Source: Nymphaea colorata
Lineage: Eukaryota; Streptophyta; Magnoliopsida; Nymphaeales; Nymphaeaceae
DNA: 64,000 bases
Direction: 5' to 3'
Assembly (NCBI RefSeq): GCF_008831285.2
Contig: NC_045143.1
Location: forward strand, 5,961,503-6,025,502
How positions within the stretch are numbered: the first letter of the stretch is position 1; each line of letters starts with the position of its first letter. Position numbers and translations under genes: made by a program. Below the pieces are notes generated by a model. The model was given only the letters and a program-made list of their open reading frames with translations, ran no database searches and was not told where the DNA came from. Below are positions 54,196 through 64,000 of this stretch, one piece after another.

Positions 54196-54779
54196 CTGGG
54201 GATTAGTCAGTCAACAAGAGAAAATTTGGTAAGGAAAAGCTTGGTGCAACCAGGCATCAGGACCTGTCTGATTCAGTGGGATGTGAGCACTGAGAATTTA
54301 ATAAGAAGCTCAAGGAATGCAGAAGCAGCATAGCTGCATAGGGCAAATGATTTGGATGGGCAGTGGGTACATTTGACGAGAAACAACAATTTACTGTTTG
54401 CTGGTTGAAACTTGAAATCATCACTCCCACATTTTTTATTTGTTGTTTGATTAAATTCTTTTACATTTCTTATTTGTAGTGATCGATTTAGGTTTCGATC
54501 GATAGCAATGGGAGTACCGTGATAAAACTTAACAAAACTGCAGATTGCAACACAAGACAATCCTGTGTACCATGTGGTTCAAACTGAAGATGACGTTAGA
54601 AGAGCTCGCCTCAAAAATCAAACCCCCAAAAATCGAAACCCAAGAAACGGAACTATGAAACATTACAAGCCCAAAACAGCAAGGAAGGAAGAAATGTAGA
54701 ACGGAAAATGGCCAGCGAACTCGAAACCATTCTCAGTAGCAAAACAAAATCAGAAAGCAAGACGACCCAGCGATTTCTT

Positions 54780-54995
54780 ACCTGAAAAACACAAACTACA
54801 GATTGGTCGCTCGCGGTTTGGCCGTCGGGGGGAGAGAAATCTGCGAAAGCAGGGGTCGAGGGCAGAGGGGAGCCTCCCAATCTGCGTGGAAGAGCTACTG
54901 CGGAAGACAGAGCTGCCGTCCCCTTCTGCCTTCCTCTCGAAACAAGACGGAGAAGGCTAAGGGCATTTTTTCTTCTCCAGAATTTTTTTTCCACC
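54780..54995 (-). other. GC-rich, leader-like segment with a splice donor
   Basis: On the minus strand this is CT- and GC-rich, much unlike the neighbours, and ends 'gtttttcag' followed by a perfect donor (gtaagaaat). It resembles the non-coding first exon of a plant gene. It lies upstream of the RPN8 fragment on the same strand and could be the 5' end of the same truncated copy, or of an unrelated gene. Confidence 0.35.
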
Positions 54996-55288
54996 CCCGA
55001 GGTTGAATTCAGTCCCTTGTTTGATGGGGAGGACAATTTTTTTAAAATTTTGGAACTACAGTGTATTGCTAATGCATCAACCGGGCCCGAAAGCATCCAC
55101 TTTCCACCGCCCAAATCCTGCAAAAGATTTGTTCTTCTCAATGTGGTATCTCAGCAACAACGCAAATATACTTTATCGAATTCGAATCAAAACGAAACAA
55201 CAGGTCTTCAATAAGAAATTATACGATCCAGAGTCATCACTAAGATGAATCAAGAAAGCACAGAAGAATGCCAAGAATGTTAACTCAC

Positions 55289-55612
55289 TTTGTAGATTGC
55301 GAATATGAAATAGCTTTGCTGCCCCTTGTAGGTGGAAACAGGCAGAGTCTGACCACGGGCTACGTTGGTGCTGGTTTGAACGAAGCCTCCACACAGAAGG
55401 TTTAAACAACGGAGGGGTTCTGCGTGTGGACACAAAAAAAAAAAAGCTAAAGACTCATTGGAAGCCATGCACTGTTATGATCTCATTTTATTAACTTTTT
55501 GCTTTCATGTTCTTCTTCTGGGTATCTGCGTTTCATCTGCATCAACATGGCCCTCCATATCAACGGAAAGTGCTCACCGTTAGTGATCTGCGTCTCCAAA
55601 TCGGGAAGTTAA
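55289..55612 (-). pseudogene. Neprosin-family pseudogene, internal exons
   Basis: 55289-55419 reads LRCLNLLCGGFVQT, then RGQTLPVSTYKGQQ and FAIYK before a GTGAGT donor. This is the counterpart of intact-gene exon 6 ([12 protein letters not shown] ... FAIFK). Its length (131 nt against 144) shifts the phase. About 55575-55612 reads FGDADH-stop-R, a likely remnant of the short exon 5 (FGDYQTR). Together with 52725-53069 these form one decayed copy whose last intron now spans about 2.2 kb instead of about 160 bp. Confidence 0.7.
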
Positions 55613-55619
55613 TCTTGAG

Positions 55620-56085
55620 TGCCACCACTGGTTAGAAAGTATTATCCTGTTCATTTCTTGAGGGATTGAAGATACACTATTTTTCTTGTTTTCCTCTCCT
55701 TTCCTCTCTTTTCTTTGGTATCCAAACACATTGTTGTGTCTCGTCTTCTCTCCTTTAAAATTCCTTTCCTCCTTTTCTCCCCATCCAAAACTCGGTCTGA
55801 AAGTTTTAGGAGTTTGGGTAATGGAGAAAGTTAGAAGGAAAGAACTGTTCTGTTTATAATTTGAAAGTTTTTGAAAAGTTAGAGAAATATCGGCGTAACA
55901 ATTTCTCAATCATTAAAATTTAAAAGATTACCTTCCGGATCTTATACCACGAACACTTGAAGCTACTACATGCAGATCTTTTCACACTAATTAAAAATAC
56001 CCAGAGTTTCATGCTTAAATGATTGCATTATTTGCATATAATGATCAACCATCTTCAAATTAGACTGGTTGAATGCTTGCAATTA

Positions 56086-56130
<45 letters not shown>

Positions 56131-56819
56131 ATCTAGGTGATGTCGCCTCACCCACATGAAGAGAAGCAGCTGGTGTTCTCACATTGCATTAGGGTGCATA
56201 TATATAAGGTCGGAGCAAGAAATTTTCTTTAGGTGAGGCAGAATAGTATTTTCAAAAATGGTACAGGAGCCGAACAACTTTTCGAAATTTTTATATGTGC
56301 CAAGTTAAAATTGTAAAAAAAAATATAAATACAAATTTTCTTTTTTCCAAAACGTGAAGGGGAGAGGAGAGGCCATGCCCAATAGATGGCTGACTTATTT
56401 ATTGCGTTTTTAACTTATTAAAAAAAAAAAACACTCACACACACATCTTTCGTGACTATGTTTTCAACTTATCATACCAGAGAGCATAGAATTCTAAACA
56501 AAAAAGAAAGAAAGCGGTGCATCTATAACAAGACGTCAATGGATGGTCTCCTTTTCCATGTAGAACACGCACGCATATTATAACTTTCCAGGTCCCAAAT
56601 TTTCTTTTCTTCCATAATCCATCACAAAAGATTATCCTCAAGCAAAAGAAAAATAAAGCATATGGATACTAATTAACAATTTCTGAGTACATGCCAATGA
56701 AATGTTGCAGAAACGCCTCCATCGGAGCAGTATATCGGTGCTGCCATAAGCGGCTTATCGACATTGACCCAACTGATCTTTTCTCACTTTTCTTCTCATC
56801 AATGGTATAAGAAAGATCC
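55620..56819. other. Spacer between neprosin copies
   Basis: AT-rich, with a TA run (56094-56126) and, near 56210, 'ggtcggagcaagaaatttt', similar to the end of the MITE family at 61153. No gene seen. The bases just before 56820 resemble those just before 63829, so the two neprosin copies share their 3' flank. Confidence 0.5.
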
Positions 56820-57991
56820 TCATTCGCAGTCAGGACCGTGTCCTTGGCCACCAAAGTAGATGTGATCTTTAAACATGTGTGTTTGGTAGATCAGATCATA
56901 GCAGTTGGAATTGGAGATCAGAGCCTCATGATCGGGGAGCCTCTTGAATTTGCCGTCGCCGTTCATGTATCTGATGTCGCCGGCGAAACTGACGGTGCCG
57001 TAGTTGTCATCTTTCTTGCTCGGAGGTTCTCCGCTGCCCATCTGAGTTTCGGTGTGAAGTCCTCTAGGGAATGTGTCCGTAACGGATCCACCATAAATGG
57101 TAGTGTTGGCCCAGCTGCTCAGGTGGGAGAAGAGTTTGCCCGGCCAATATCCCACTTGCTTGTCGTCGACGGTAAGAATCCAGTTTCCTGTTTTCATGTC
57201 CTGCATGCGAGAAAATTTGATTGGCAGTCATCAAATTCGTTCCAAACGAAGTATGAATCCAAATGCTGTCACATGTGTAAGTTAAAAAATCATTGCAACA
57301 GACATATATGTCATCTTGTGCAGGAACGCTTTCAGATCCTTTCTGAAACATTCACTTACTTTGAAGATGGCGAATTTCAAGGTGTACTGGTGCTTCTTGT
57401 CACCTTTCCTGGAAGTGGCGATCGTTTGCCCAATGGTTATGTCTTCGCCCGTTTGAACGAAGCCTCCACAGTTCAAGTTGTAGCAAGGAGCGGTAGAGGA
57501 GCTCTGCCGGTTTACAGATCACGTTATATTTGCATGGTTAAGAAACAGTGATGCACCAGAGATCAGAGATAGAGACTTACATGCCACTGCAGGAAAATTC
57601 TGGTTTGGTAGTCACCGAACAACGCCGGATTGACCTGTGAATTTGATTAAAATGGAAGCATATTACATTTCATTCAACAATATTCTTCTTTTCAGTACTT
57701 ATTTCTTTGATATTATTTAGAAACTTGTGTTATGTAGGAAGTAATTGACTGAAATGAAGTTTGGACTGCTGACTTACCGCCCATCCTGCCCAAAGTGATT
57801 CAGTATCTTTGACTCCAGCATTAACGACAATAGCACTAAGGCTCGTCTCGTTTATTGACGCAACATGAGGGTTCCAGACGTTCAGTTCGGCAGATGCTCC
57901 AAACACTCCATATCCTTTTGGGAACACCCCTCGCAACCACGCATTCTGCCACGTTCCCATATTCAGTTGTTAATCGAAATTACACTTCAAA

Positions 57992-58066
<75 letters not shown>

Positions 58067-59195
58067 CATGCCTCTCAGACAGCTGAATGAATATCATCCA
58101 AACAGTCGAGGATTTCAGCTTTTACACACATATATATACATAAGTTGAATTCCTCCGTCTATCCAATCTCTCACACATGCAGTTTAATGCAAGCACAGCG
58201 TTGTGTATGTGAGAGACTAGAAGACATCCCGATGGAGAGAGGAGAGAGAAATCAACGTTATATATATATATATATATATGACTAAATGTGCCTACAGAAA
58301 TATGTATATATGTTATAGTTGAAAGGGTACTAGAAAAGTAGTGGAGTAAAATTTACAAACCTCTTGAATTTTTTCGGCAGCATAGTCGATTGGATCGTCA
58401 TTGGTAATCTTGAGGGATGCATGGGGGAGGGTATGGCCGGGGCGGAGGTTGGGGACGGATCTGAGGATGGGCACCGTGCCTGCCGGGCAGCTTCCGCTCT
58501 TGCGCCAATTGGACAAGGACCTATGTGTTCGGGACGAATTTGTCTGTTCTAATCCTTCGGGGACAAAAGAAGGCCTCACCTGCACCCGCCATTCATCTCT
58601 TGTCGTTAGAAGAGCAACGGAAGAACTCACCACTCTTTTACTTATAAGGCAGGCCGAACGGTGCACATAAAAAAGCTCGTTCGGTCCGGTCATAGAACAG
58701 AAACATATCAGGGATGTCAATTATATCAGATTTGGTCCAAAATAAAAAACTTGGATATGAAAAAAATTTAAATATCCGATTAAGCAATCGGATCACATTC
58801 AGATTTAAGAAATGACATTCAATCAGGTTAGGATTCTTATGTACATAAATATCCAATTGGATTATGATTCTGATCAAATTTCAGGTTTGGATTCAGACTC
58901 AGGTATTACTTTTCTTTGTTCATTTTCCAATCTGAATATATGAATTTTCAAAAAAAAACAGTAAAGGTTATCTGATGATTCGAGTTGACATCCCTACTTC
59001 TTAACATGAGAGAGAGAAAGAGAAAAAAAGAAAGAAAGACCTGAATTTTATGGTCCTTGAGCAAGGGGTTGTCAAAGGCTGGTTGAGCGTATATATCCAC
59101 ACAGTCGATCACATCACCATCCTTACTCTGCAACGCATAAACAGAGAATCAATTAGCACCAGAAAGAATACCAACGAAGCCATCATGGGCAGCTT

Positions 59196-59229
<34 letters not shown>

Positions 59230-59376
59230 AGAGGAGAAGAAACCAACATGGATGGTAAGCACAGGCTGTTTGCTAGGCACAGTGGCTGGCCTCGCCAATT
59301 CGTAGGCCTTCCTTCCAAAGGACCTTCCTTCGACCGATGAGCAGAGCAGCAACGCGAGCACAAGGAAAGGAAACAT
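56820..59376 (-). CDS. Neprosin-domain protein (DUF4409 + DUF239), intact copy
   Basis: Seven exons (minus strand): 59376-59248, 59127-59041, 58579-58361, 57945-57778, 57634-57581, 57503-57360, 57200-56820. All junctions are GT-AG and in phase 0: 1182 nt, 393 residues. A signal peptide ([17 protein letters not shown]) is followed by a pro-region with the family motif [11 protein letters not shown], then the neprosin domain (about 146-393): [55 protein letters not shown] and the end HGPDCE. Neprosin of Nepenthes is a secreted glutamic peptidase using two Glu residues (E188 and E297). By alignment from memory, the first is present (Glu178, NETSLS) but the second position is Ser306 (IYGGSV where WGGEV is usual). 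Secretion is well supported; peptidase activity is doubtful. Confidence 0.92.
57991..58064. repeat. Compound (TC)n(TA)n microsatellite in neprosin intron
   Basis: TC units with one TTTC interruption are followed by a TA run, inside intron 3 of the intact neprosin-family gene. Confidence 0.95.
58711..58995. mobile_element. 285-bp MITE-like element with perfect 11-bp TIRs
   Basis: AGGGATGTCAA at 58711-58721 is the exact inverted complement of TTGACATCCCT at 58985-58995. The interior is AT-rich, has no coding capacity, and carries the 'agaaatgacat' and 'attcagattt' words of the degenerate repeats at 7890 and 10285. It lies wholly inside intron 2 (58580-59040) of the neprosin-family gene. No clear target-site duplication is visible. 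Confidence 0.6.
59196..59230. repeat. (TA)n microsatellite in neprosin intron 1
   Basis: A TA run (one TG interruption) fills about a third of the short first intron (59128-59247). Confidence 0.9.
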
Positions 59377-59443
59377 GGTTGCTCAGTGTGAAGAACGATC
59401 AACCAACCTACAAGATGCAAGTGAAGATGAACACAGGAGTGCG

Positions 59444-59455
59444 TTTATATATATA
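59444..59455 (-). promoter_or_regulatory. TATA box of the neprosin-family gene
   Basis: On the minus strand 'ctatatatataaacgc' lies 68-80 bases before the start codon, giving a predicted 5' UTR of about 40 bases. Sequence and spacing are those of a strong plant TATA box. Confidence 0.6.
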
Positions 59456-59456
59456 G

Positions 59457-60032
59457 GTTTTTCCTTTCCTTTTTCTCTTCTGATTACTTTCTGTGACGGA
59501 CGATTACGATATCCATTTCCCGAAAGCCCAAAGGTGTGGTCTCCTTTTCAGTCTCTCCGTTTTTCTCTCAACCTGGAAAACGTCCATAATTTTGAGAGAG
59601 CACCATTAAGTTCAGGAGGAGTGCACTGGCTAAATAAGAGCAGAAAAGATTGTCCCGATCAGTTTGGCTGTGATTTTGGCATAATTGGAAAGATACATGT
59701 GATTGGGGAGCGATACCGTATAATTAAAATTATAGGGCTTCTCTTTATGAAACATATTCAGTTACACGAATTCCATTTTGATGTTGCAGAAACAAAGAAC
59801 TTACTTGAGAAAGCTTTTCTTCAGACTTCTATTCGGTTACTTAACTTTCTGATGCTGCAAATAGAATGCCTTGACTATATGTATTACAAATACTCAAGGG
59901 TGAAAATGTAGTTTTTTAGATTACTTTACTAACTTTACTAACCAACAAAGGACTGCCCCTTAAGTTTCACGGTACATTTGTTAGTGTTTGATGGAAGAAG
60001 GGAAATATGTATCGTTTTCGCTTCTCTACAAG
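59457..60032. other. Upstream region of the neprosin-family gene
   Basis: No gene supported. A plus-strand open frame covers part of it (59375-59911) but starts antisense to the neprosin first exon and resembles nothing known. Confidence 0.5.
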
Positions 60033-60086
60033 CTAAACCCTAAACCCTAAACCCTAACCCTAACCCTAAACCCTAAACCCTAAACC
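60033..60086 (+). repeat. Interstitial telomere-type repeat
   Basis: Eight tandem units: six CTAAACC (plant type) with two CTAACC units in the middle, 54 bp in all. Short telomere-like blocks in plants mark either telobox promoter elements or repaired breaks. Here no gene start adjoins it. Confidence 0.95.
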
Positions 60087-60224
60087 ACGCTCCCTAACAG
60101 GGGGAGGAGCTCTTCACGTCCCTCCCTCTTATGGGCTGTGCGTATTTATATAACCTGCTCCATCCTAAATCTAGAGATATTGGAAAGGTTAGATTGAAAA
60201 AATGGGCTTGAGAAATAGCTAAAA

Positions 60225-61080
60225 AATGACTGCTATTATGAAAGATTTTATATTTTCTTTGGTTAGTTCTTAATACTGTAAGGAACTTACACATGTTGAC
60301 TAAAAAAACATCATTAGTGAATCATTAGTTAATGCACAAGAGGCAAACGACTTATGTAACTCGATATGTGCTTCAAATCTTTAATTACTTTATAAGAACT
60401 AATTGATTCCATTCTGCTTAAATAGAGTGAATTTTAGAAGGAATCTTGAGGTGAAGATTATATTAATAGTAAAGTTGTGTGTGTGTGTGTGTGTGGTTTT
60501 TTCCAATGGGGGCAGGCCAGAAGTTCATCTTTCGGGTGCTCAACATTCTTTATTAAGTGTGTTGTCCTGAATCTTTTTCTCATCTACTTAATCCCAAGGA
60601 AGTGTATGTTCTTTCTGGTAGGCTGTCTTCCCACTTGGTATGCTTGCATACTGTACATTTACTGTGTCTGGTCCCTCCATTAAAGATACAACCCTCAAAA
60701 GGACCTTTCATTTTTCATTTAGGCAACTTTTTTTTATGATATGGACATCGGTCCTTTGCATGGTTTGTAATGCTTCTGGCTTCCCTTACTATGTGGAATC
60801 TTTGTTCTAAATCTTTTGGGGACTTTAGGAGTTGTTTGGCAATGAAAACAGTTAGTTGAATTTGTCATATAAATTAGGGCAGATTCATAAAAGTAGGCAA
60901 CATACTATTTTAAGAATCGGCCCCAACTTTTAAGTAGATTTATAAAATAATAATAATAAACTGTTACTGTTACCAATCAACCCATTAAGATTTCATCTCC
61001 CACCTTTAGAGTGGAAGAGATTGAGCCTCCCTACAATGAAAGAGCGGAAGCAATTCAAAATGTCCAAACATCGTACATGT
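60225..61080 (+). repeat. Direct duplication of about 0.85 kb, left copy
   Basis: Matches 61915-62757 collinearly, including 'tttctttggttagttctta', 'acacatgttgactaaaaa', 'gaggcaaacgactta', 'gtgctcaacattctt', 'gtatgttctttctgg' and 'ggaagcaattcaaaatgtcc'. The offset is about 1675-1690 bp. The copies differ by scattered substitutions and small indels, and by their microsatellite: TG here (60475-60496), TC in the other copy. Confidence 0.85.
60475..60496. repeat. (TG)n microsatellite in left duplicate
   Basis: About 11 TG units between 'ttaatagtaaagt' and 'gttttttcca'. Confidence 0.9.
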
Positions 61081-61152
61081 CATGTGTCACGGGCTGTGTA
61101 CATTCCACCCATTCTCCTTAAATTTTTAGTAATGTCGAATGAATGATTTCTA

Positions 61153-61331
61153 GTACTAGCGGAGTCAGAAATTTTTTTAGGTGAGAGCACTCATTCAATA
61201 CCTTTAATTTATTTGGGGCTTTTACATGTGTAATAGTCAAATATGTTAAAAAATTAACATATATATTAAACAAATTTTGTGATGCAGGTGTGGGCAACTG
61301 CCCACACCAACCACCATGTGGCTACGCCACT
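61153..61331. mobile_element. 179-bp Mutator-like MITE with 9-bp target-site duplication
   Basis: The 9-mer GATTTCTAG flanks the element exactly on both sides (61144-61152 and 61332-61340). The ends are inverted and imperfect: 'actagcggagtcaga' on the left against 'agtggcgtagccaca' (complement of the right end), about 10 of 15 matching. The inside has the palindrome gtgggcaactgcccac. Nine-base duplications are characteristic of Mutator-like elements. Relatives of its end occur at 9671, 56210 and 63033. Confidence 0.75.
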
Positions 61332-61914
61332 GATTTCTAGGGATGGGAAAAGACTAAACATTTGGTCCAAAACTAAGGGCTGGGGATTCCTTTTACTTTT
61401 GGTGCAGACATAAATGGCAGATTCATGGGATACTCTCATGTTTTCTCTGTTGTCAAATGACCTCTTAGAGGCGGTTTGGAAAAAATAATTGTATGTTACT
61501 ATTCTCAAACGAATTCTATAGCTGTTTGGGAACAACAACAATATGTTATTATTTCATTTATCTACCTTAAAAATTGGGTTTGATTCATGAACCACTTTTT
61601 AAAGGACCCAGCAAATCTAATCAATTTTTTGGAATAACATCAAATTACTGTTTCCAAACGGCCCTTTAGGAGTAGTTTCACAATAGAGACACCGCCTCAA
61701 TGCTTGGAATAAGTTTATCATTTCATGAATCTACTTTAAATATTCGAGCAGATTCGTAAAACAATAGTTGTAACGTTTGATGAACCTGCTCCAGTTGTTG
61801 GACAGATTCATGGGACACTTACAATATGTCCAGGCTGCCAAACACCTCTCAATACAAAATTGTGGGTCTAAAAACTGCATGTTTTCCATCCCCTCTTTCA
61901 GAAATAACTAAAAA

Positions 61915-62150
61915 TGAAGACTACTATGAAAAATTTTATTTTTTCTTTGGTTAGTTCTTACTACTGTAATGAACTTACACATGTTGACTAAAAAGACATC
62001 ATTAGTTAATCCACTAGAGGCAAACGACTTAGGTAACTTGATATGTGCGTCAAATCTTTAATTACGTTTATGAGTATAAGAATTAATTGATGTCATTCTG
62101 TTTAAATAGAGTGAACAGAAGGAATCTTGAGGGGAAGATTATATTAATAG

Positions 62151-62184
<34 letters not shown>

Positions 62185-62757
62185 TTTTTCCAACGGGGGC
62201 CGGCCAGAAGTTCAACTTTCGGGTGCTCAACATTCTTCATTAAGTGTGTTGTCTTGAATCTTTTGCTCATCTACTTAATGCCAAAGAAGTGTATGTTCTT
62301 TCTGGCAGGCTGTCTTCCCACTTAGTATGCTTGCATATTATACATTTATTGTGCCTGGTCCCTCCATTAAAGATACCACCCTCAAAAGGACCTTTCATTT
62401 TCATTTAGGCAACTCGTTTTGATGAAATGGGCATTGATCCTTGGCATGGTTTGTAATGCTTCTGGGATTAGGGTGGCTTCCATTACTGTGTGGAATCTTT
62501 GTCCTAAATCTTTTGAGGATTTTAGGAGCTGTATGGCAATGAAAATAGTTTGTTAAATTTGTCACATAAATGAAGACCGATTCACAAAATAGTGTAACAA
62601 GCTATTTTAAGAATCAGCCCTAATTTTTAAGTAGATTTATAAACTAATAATAAATTGTTACTGTTTCCAAACAACCCCTTAAGAGTGGAAGAGATTGAGG
62701 CTCTCCACAATGAAAGAACGGAAGCAATTCAAAATGTCCAAACATCATACCTTAGGG
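61915..62757 (+). repeat. Direct duplication of about 0.85 kb, right copy
   Basis: Collinear with 60225-61080. It has a TC microsatellite (62152-62180) where the left copy has TG, and small insertions such as 'gattagggtgg' near 62465. No coding sequence is apparent in either copy. Confidence 0.85.
62152..62180. repeat. (TC)n microsatellite in right duplicate
   Basis: About 14 TC units between 'ttaatagta' and 'ggttttttcca', at the position where the left duplicate has TG. Confidence 0.9.
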
Positions 62758-63828
62758 GCTGTGTATGGTGCAACCCAGTGCACATAACCACCTAAAAGAG
62801 GCGTCGAGTGCTTCTTCTTGATTTATTGTGTGGTGTACCACTTGGATTACTGGGAATGACATGGCTTTCTAGTTTTTATGGATCACACCTTGACTTGTAG
62901 AAGAGGATTTTTATTTTCATTTTTTTTTTTTGTATTCCGATTATTATTTACCGTTGTTTCTAGATGTTCCGCTTATTGCACCCATTCTCGACTTCTAGGG
63001 ATGGGAAAAGAGCAAACAGAGGATCATTGAAAGGGCGGAGCTAAAAATTTTTCATAACGAAGTGAAATTAAAGTTTCTAAACTTTGACAAAAACCAAAAT
63101 ACTTAACTGCATGCCTTCTTGAGGGAGGTGCAATTCACTAAGGGGGCATTTCATAGCCTCAGATTAAATATCCTCAGAATTTGACAACCAATATTTAATA
63201 TTTGACCCTCCTCCTCCGATCTTAAATCCGACCTTTTTTTAATATAATACAAAGAAGTAAAATAAGGGTTTTAGTTATAGTTTTGATTTAACATGAAATT
63301 AGTTTGCCCAACCATGAATTTTACCACGAATCTTTTATCACATCAGCAAAACACGTACATCAAATCCATAGTTGCAATATGAAGTAATTAAATGCCTAAA
63401 ATGTCGGTAATCAAGTAAGTTTACTGATCCATAAGATGTAAAAGAGATTCAATCGGCACTATGTCTCGCGGATTGATATAAACAATAGGGATAAAAAGAC
63501 ATAAATGCCCTTTATAACAGAGAAAATGGAAAAAAACACAACCCTCCCAATAAGGATAAGATCGAAAGAGTCAGAAAGTAACTTTTTAAAGAGTTAAGGA
63601 TAAAAATGCCCTTACAAAAAACAAAAAACAAACTATGACTACATCAAATAACTAAGTTTCGAAAGGGAAAAGGACATACAACATTATTCTAATATGACCC
63701 TCTTATGGATACTCGATAGATTACTATGCGCATGGATTCATGACATATTTAAGTTGATGAGGTCTGACATTAATCAGACTGATCTAGCTTTTCCCCATTT
63801 TTTTCTCTCGTTGGTCCAAGAAAGATCC
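62758..63828. other. Spacer before the partial neprosin copy
   Basis: AT-rich, no gene seen. 'ggcggagctaaaaatttttc' at 63035 matches the terminus of the Mutator-like MITE family. The last 50 bases resemble the 3' flank of the intact neprosin-family gene. Confidence 0.5.
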
Positions 63829-64000
63829 TCATTCGCAGTCGGGACCGTGTCCATGGCCGCCAAAGTAGATGTTATCTTTGAACATGTGGGCTTGGTGGAT
63901 CAGATCATAGCAGTTGGAGTTGGTGATCAGAGCCTCGTGCTTGGGGAGCCTCTTGAAATCGCCGTCGCCGTTCATGTATTTGATGTCGGCGATGAAGCTG
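63829..64000 (-). CDS. Neprosin-domain protein, last exon (cut by window edge)
   Basis: The C-terminal 57 codons of another neprosin-family gene, open to the edge: [51 protein letters not shown] and a TGA at 63829-63831. It differs from the intact copy at only a few residues (for example FIADIKY against FAGDIRY), and the 3' flank is also alike, so the two are recent tandem duplicates in the same orientation. Whether this copy is whole, and whether it keeps the second catalytic glutamate, cannot be seen. Confidence 0.9.
   Translation of the reverse strand, partial: SFIADIKYMNGDGDFKRLPKHEALITNSNCYDLIHQAHMFKDNIYFGGHGHGPDCE

Noticed and set aside
59375-59911. 178-codon plus-strand open frame upstream of the neprosin gene
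   Set aside because: It overlaps the neprosin TATA box and start codon antisense, with no recognisable domain.

Overview
The window is nuclear DNA from a flowering plant. Genes are split by GT-AG introns, the spacers are AT-rich, CT/TA compound microsatellites are common, there is a short block of plant-type telomere repeat (CCCTAAA), and the proteins are land-plant families: ELF3, a bHLH87-type factor, a FAX/TMEM14 plastid protein, a plant-type serine acetyltransferase and neprosin-domain proteins. I cannot place the species. Exon models were built by hand from splice sites, reading phase and remembered family sequence.

Layout. 1-0.9 kb: possible last exons of a gene entering from the left. 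3.2-4.4 kb (+): bHLH87-like transcription factor. 4.4-12.3 kb: gene-free, repeat-rich spacer with a six-unit tandem array of about 145 bp. 12.3-12.8 kb (-): small secreted, prolamin-like cysteine protein. 15.1-22.5 kb (+): EARLY FLOWERING 3 in four exons with a 4-kb third intron. 24.7-25.6 kb (+): intronless serine acetyltransferase. 26.9-27.2 kb: probable solo LTR. 29.3-36.2 kb (-): DEAD-box RNA helicase of the RH10/DDX47/Rrp3 type, 13 exons. 38.2-40.7 kb (+): decayed neprosin-family gene. 43.8-44.1 kb (-): small acidic-tailed protein. 47.3-51.7 kb (-): seven-exon FAX/TMEM14 protein. 52.7-55.6 kb (-): a second broken neprosin copy with a fragment of proteasome subunit RPN8 lodged inside it. 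56.8-59.4 kb (-): an intact seven-exon neprosin-family gene. 60.0-62.8 kb: telomere-like repeat, an approximately 0.85-kb direct duplication and a Mutator-like MITE. 63.8-64.0 kb (-): last exon of a further neprosin copy, cut by the window edge.

The left half holds unrelated single-copy housekeeping and regulatory genes: circadian evening complex, cysteine synthesis, rRNA processing, plastid lipid export. The right third is a neprosin (DUF239) cluster still in turnover: one intact copy, two pseudogenes and one partial copy, mixed with nested insertions, MITEs and local duplications. The intact copy keeps the first presumed catalytic glutamate but has serine where the second is expected. That cluster is the most unusual part of the window.
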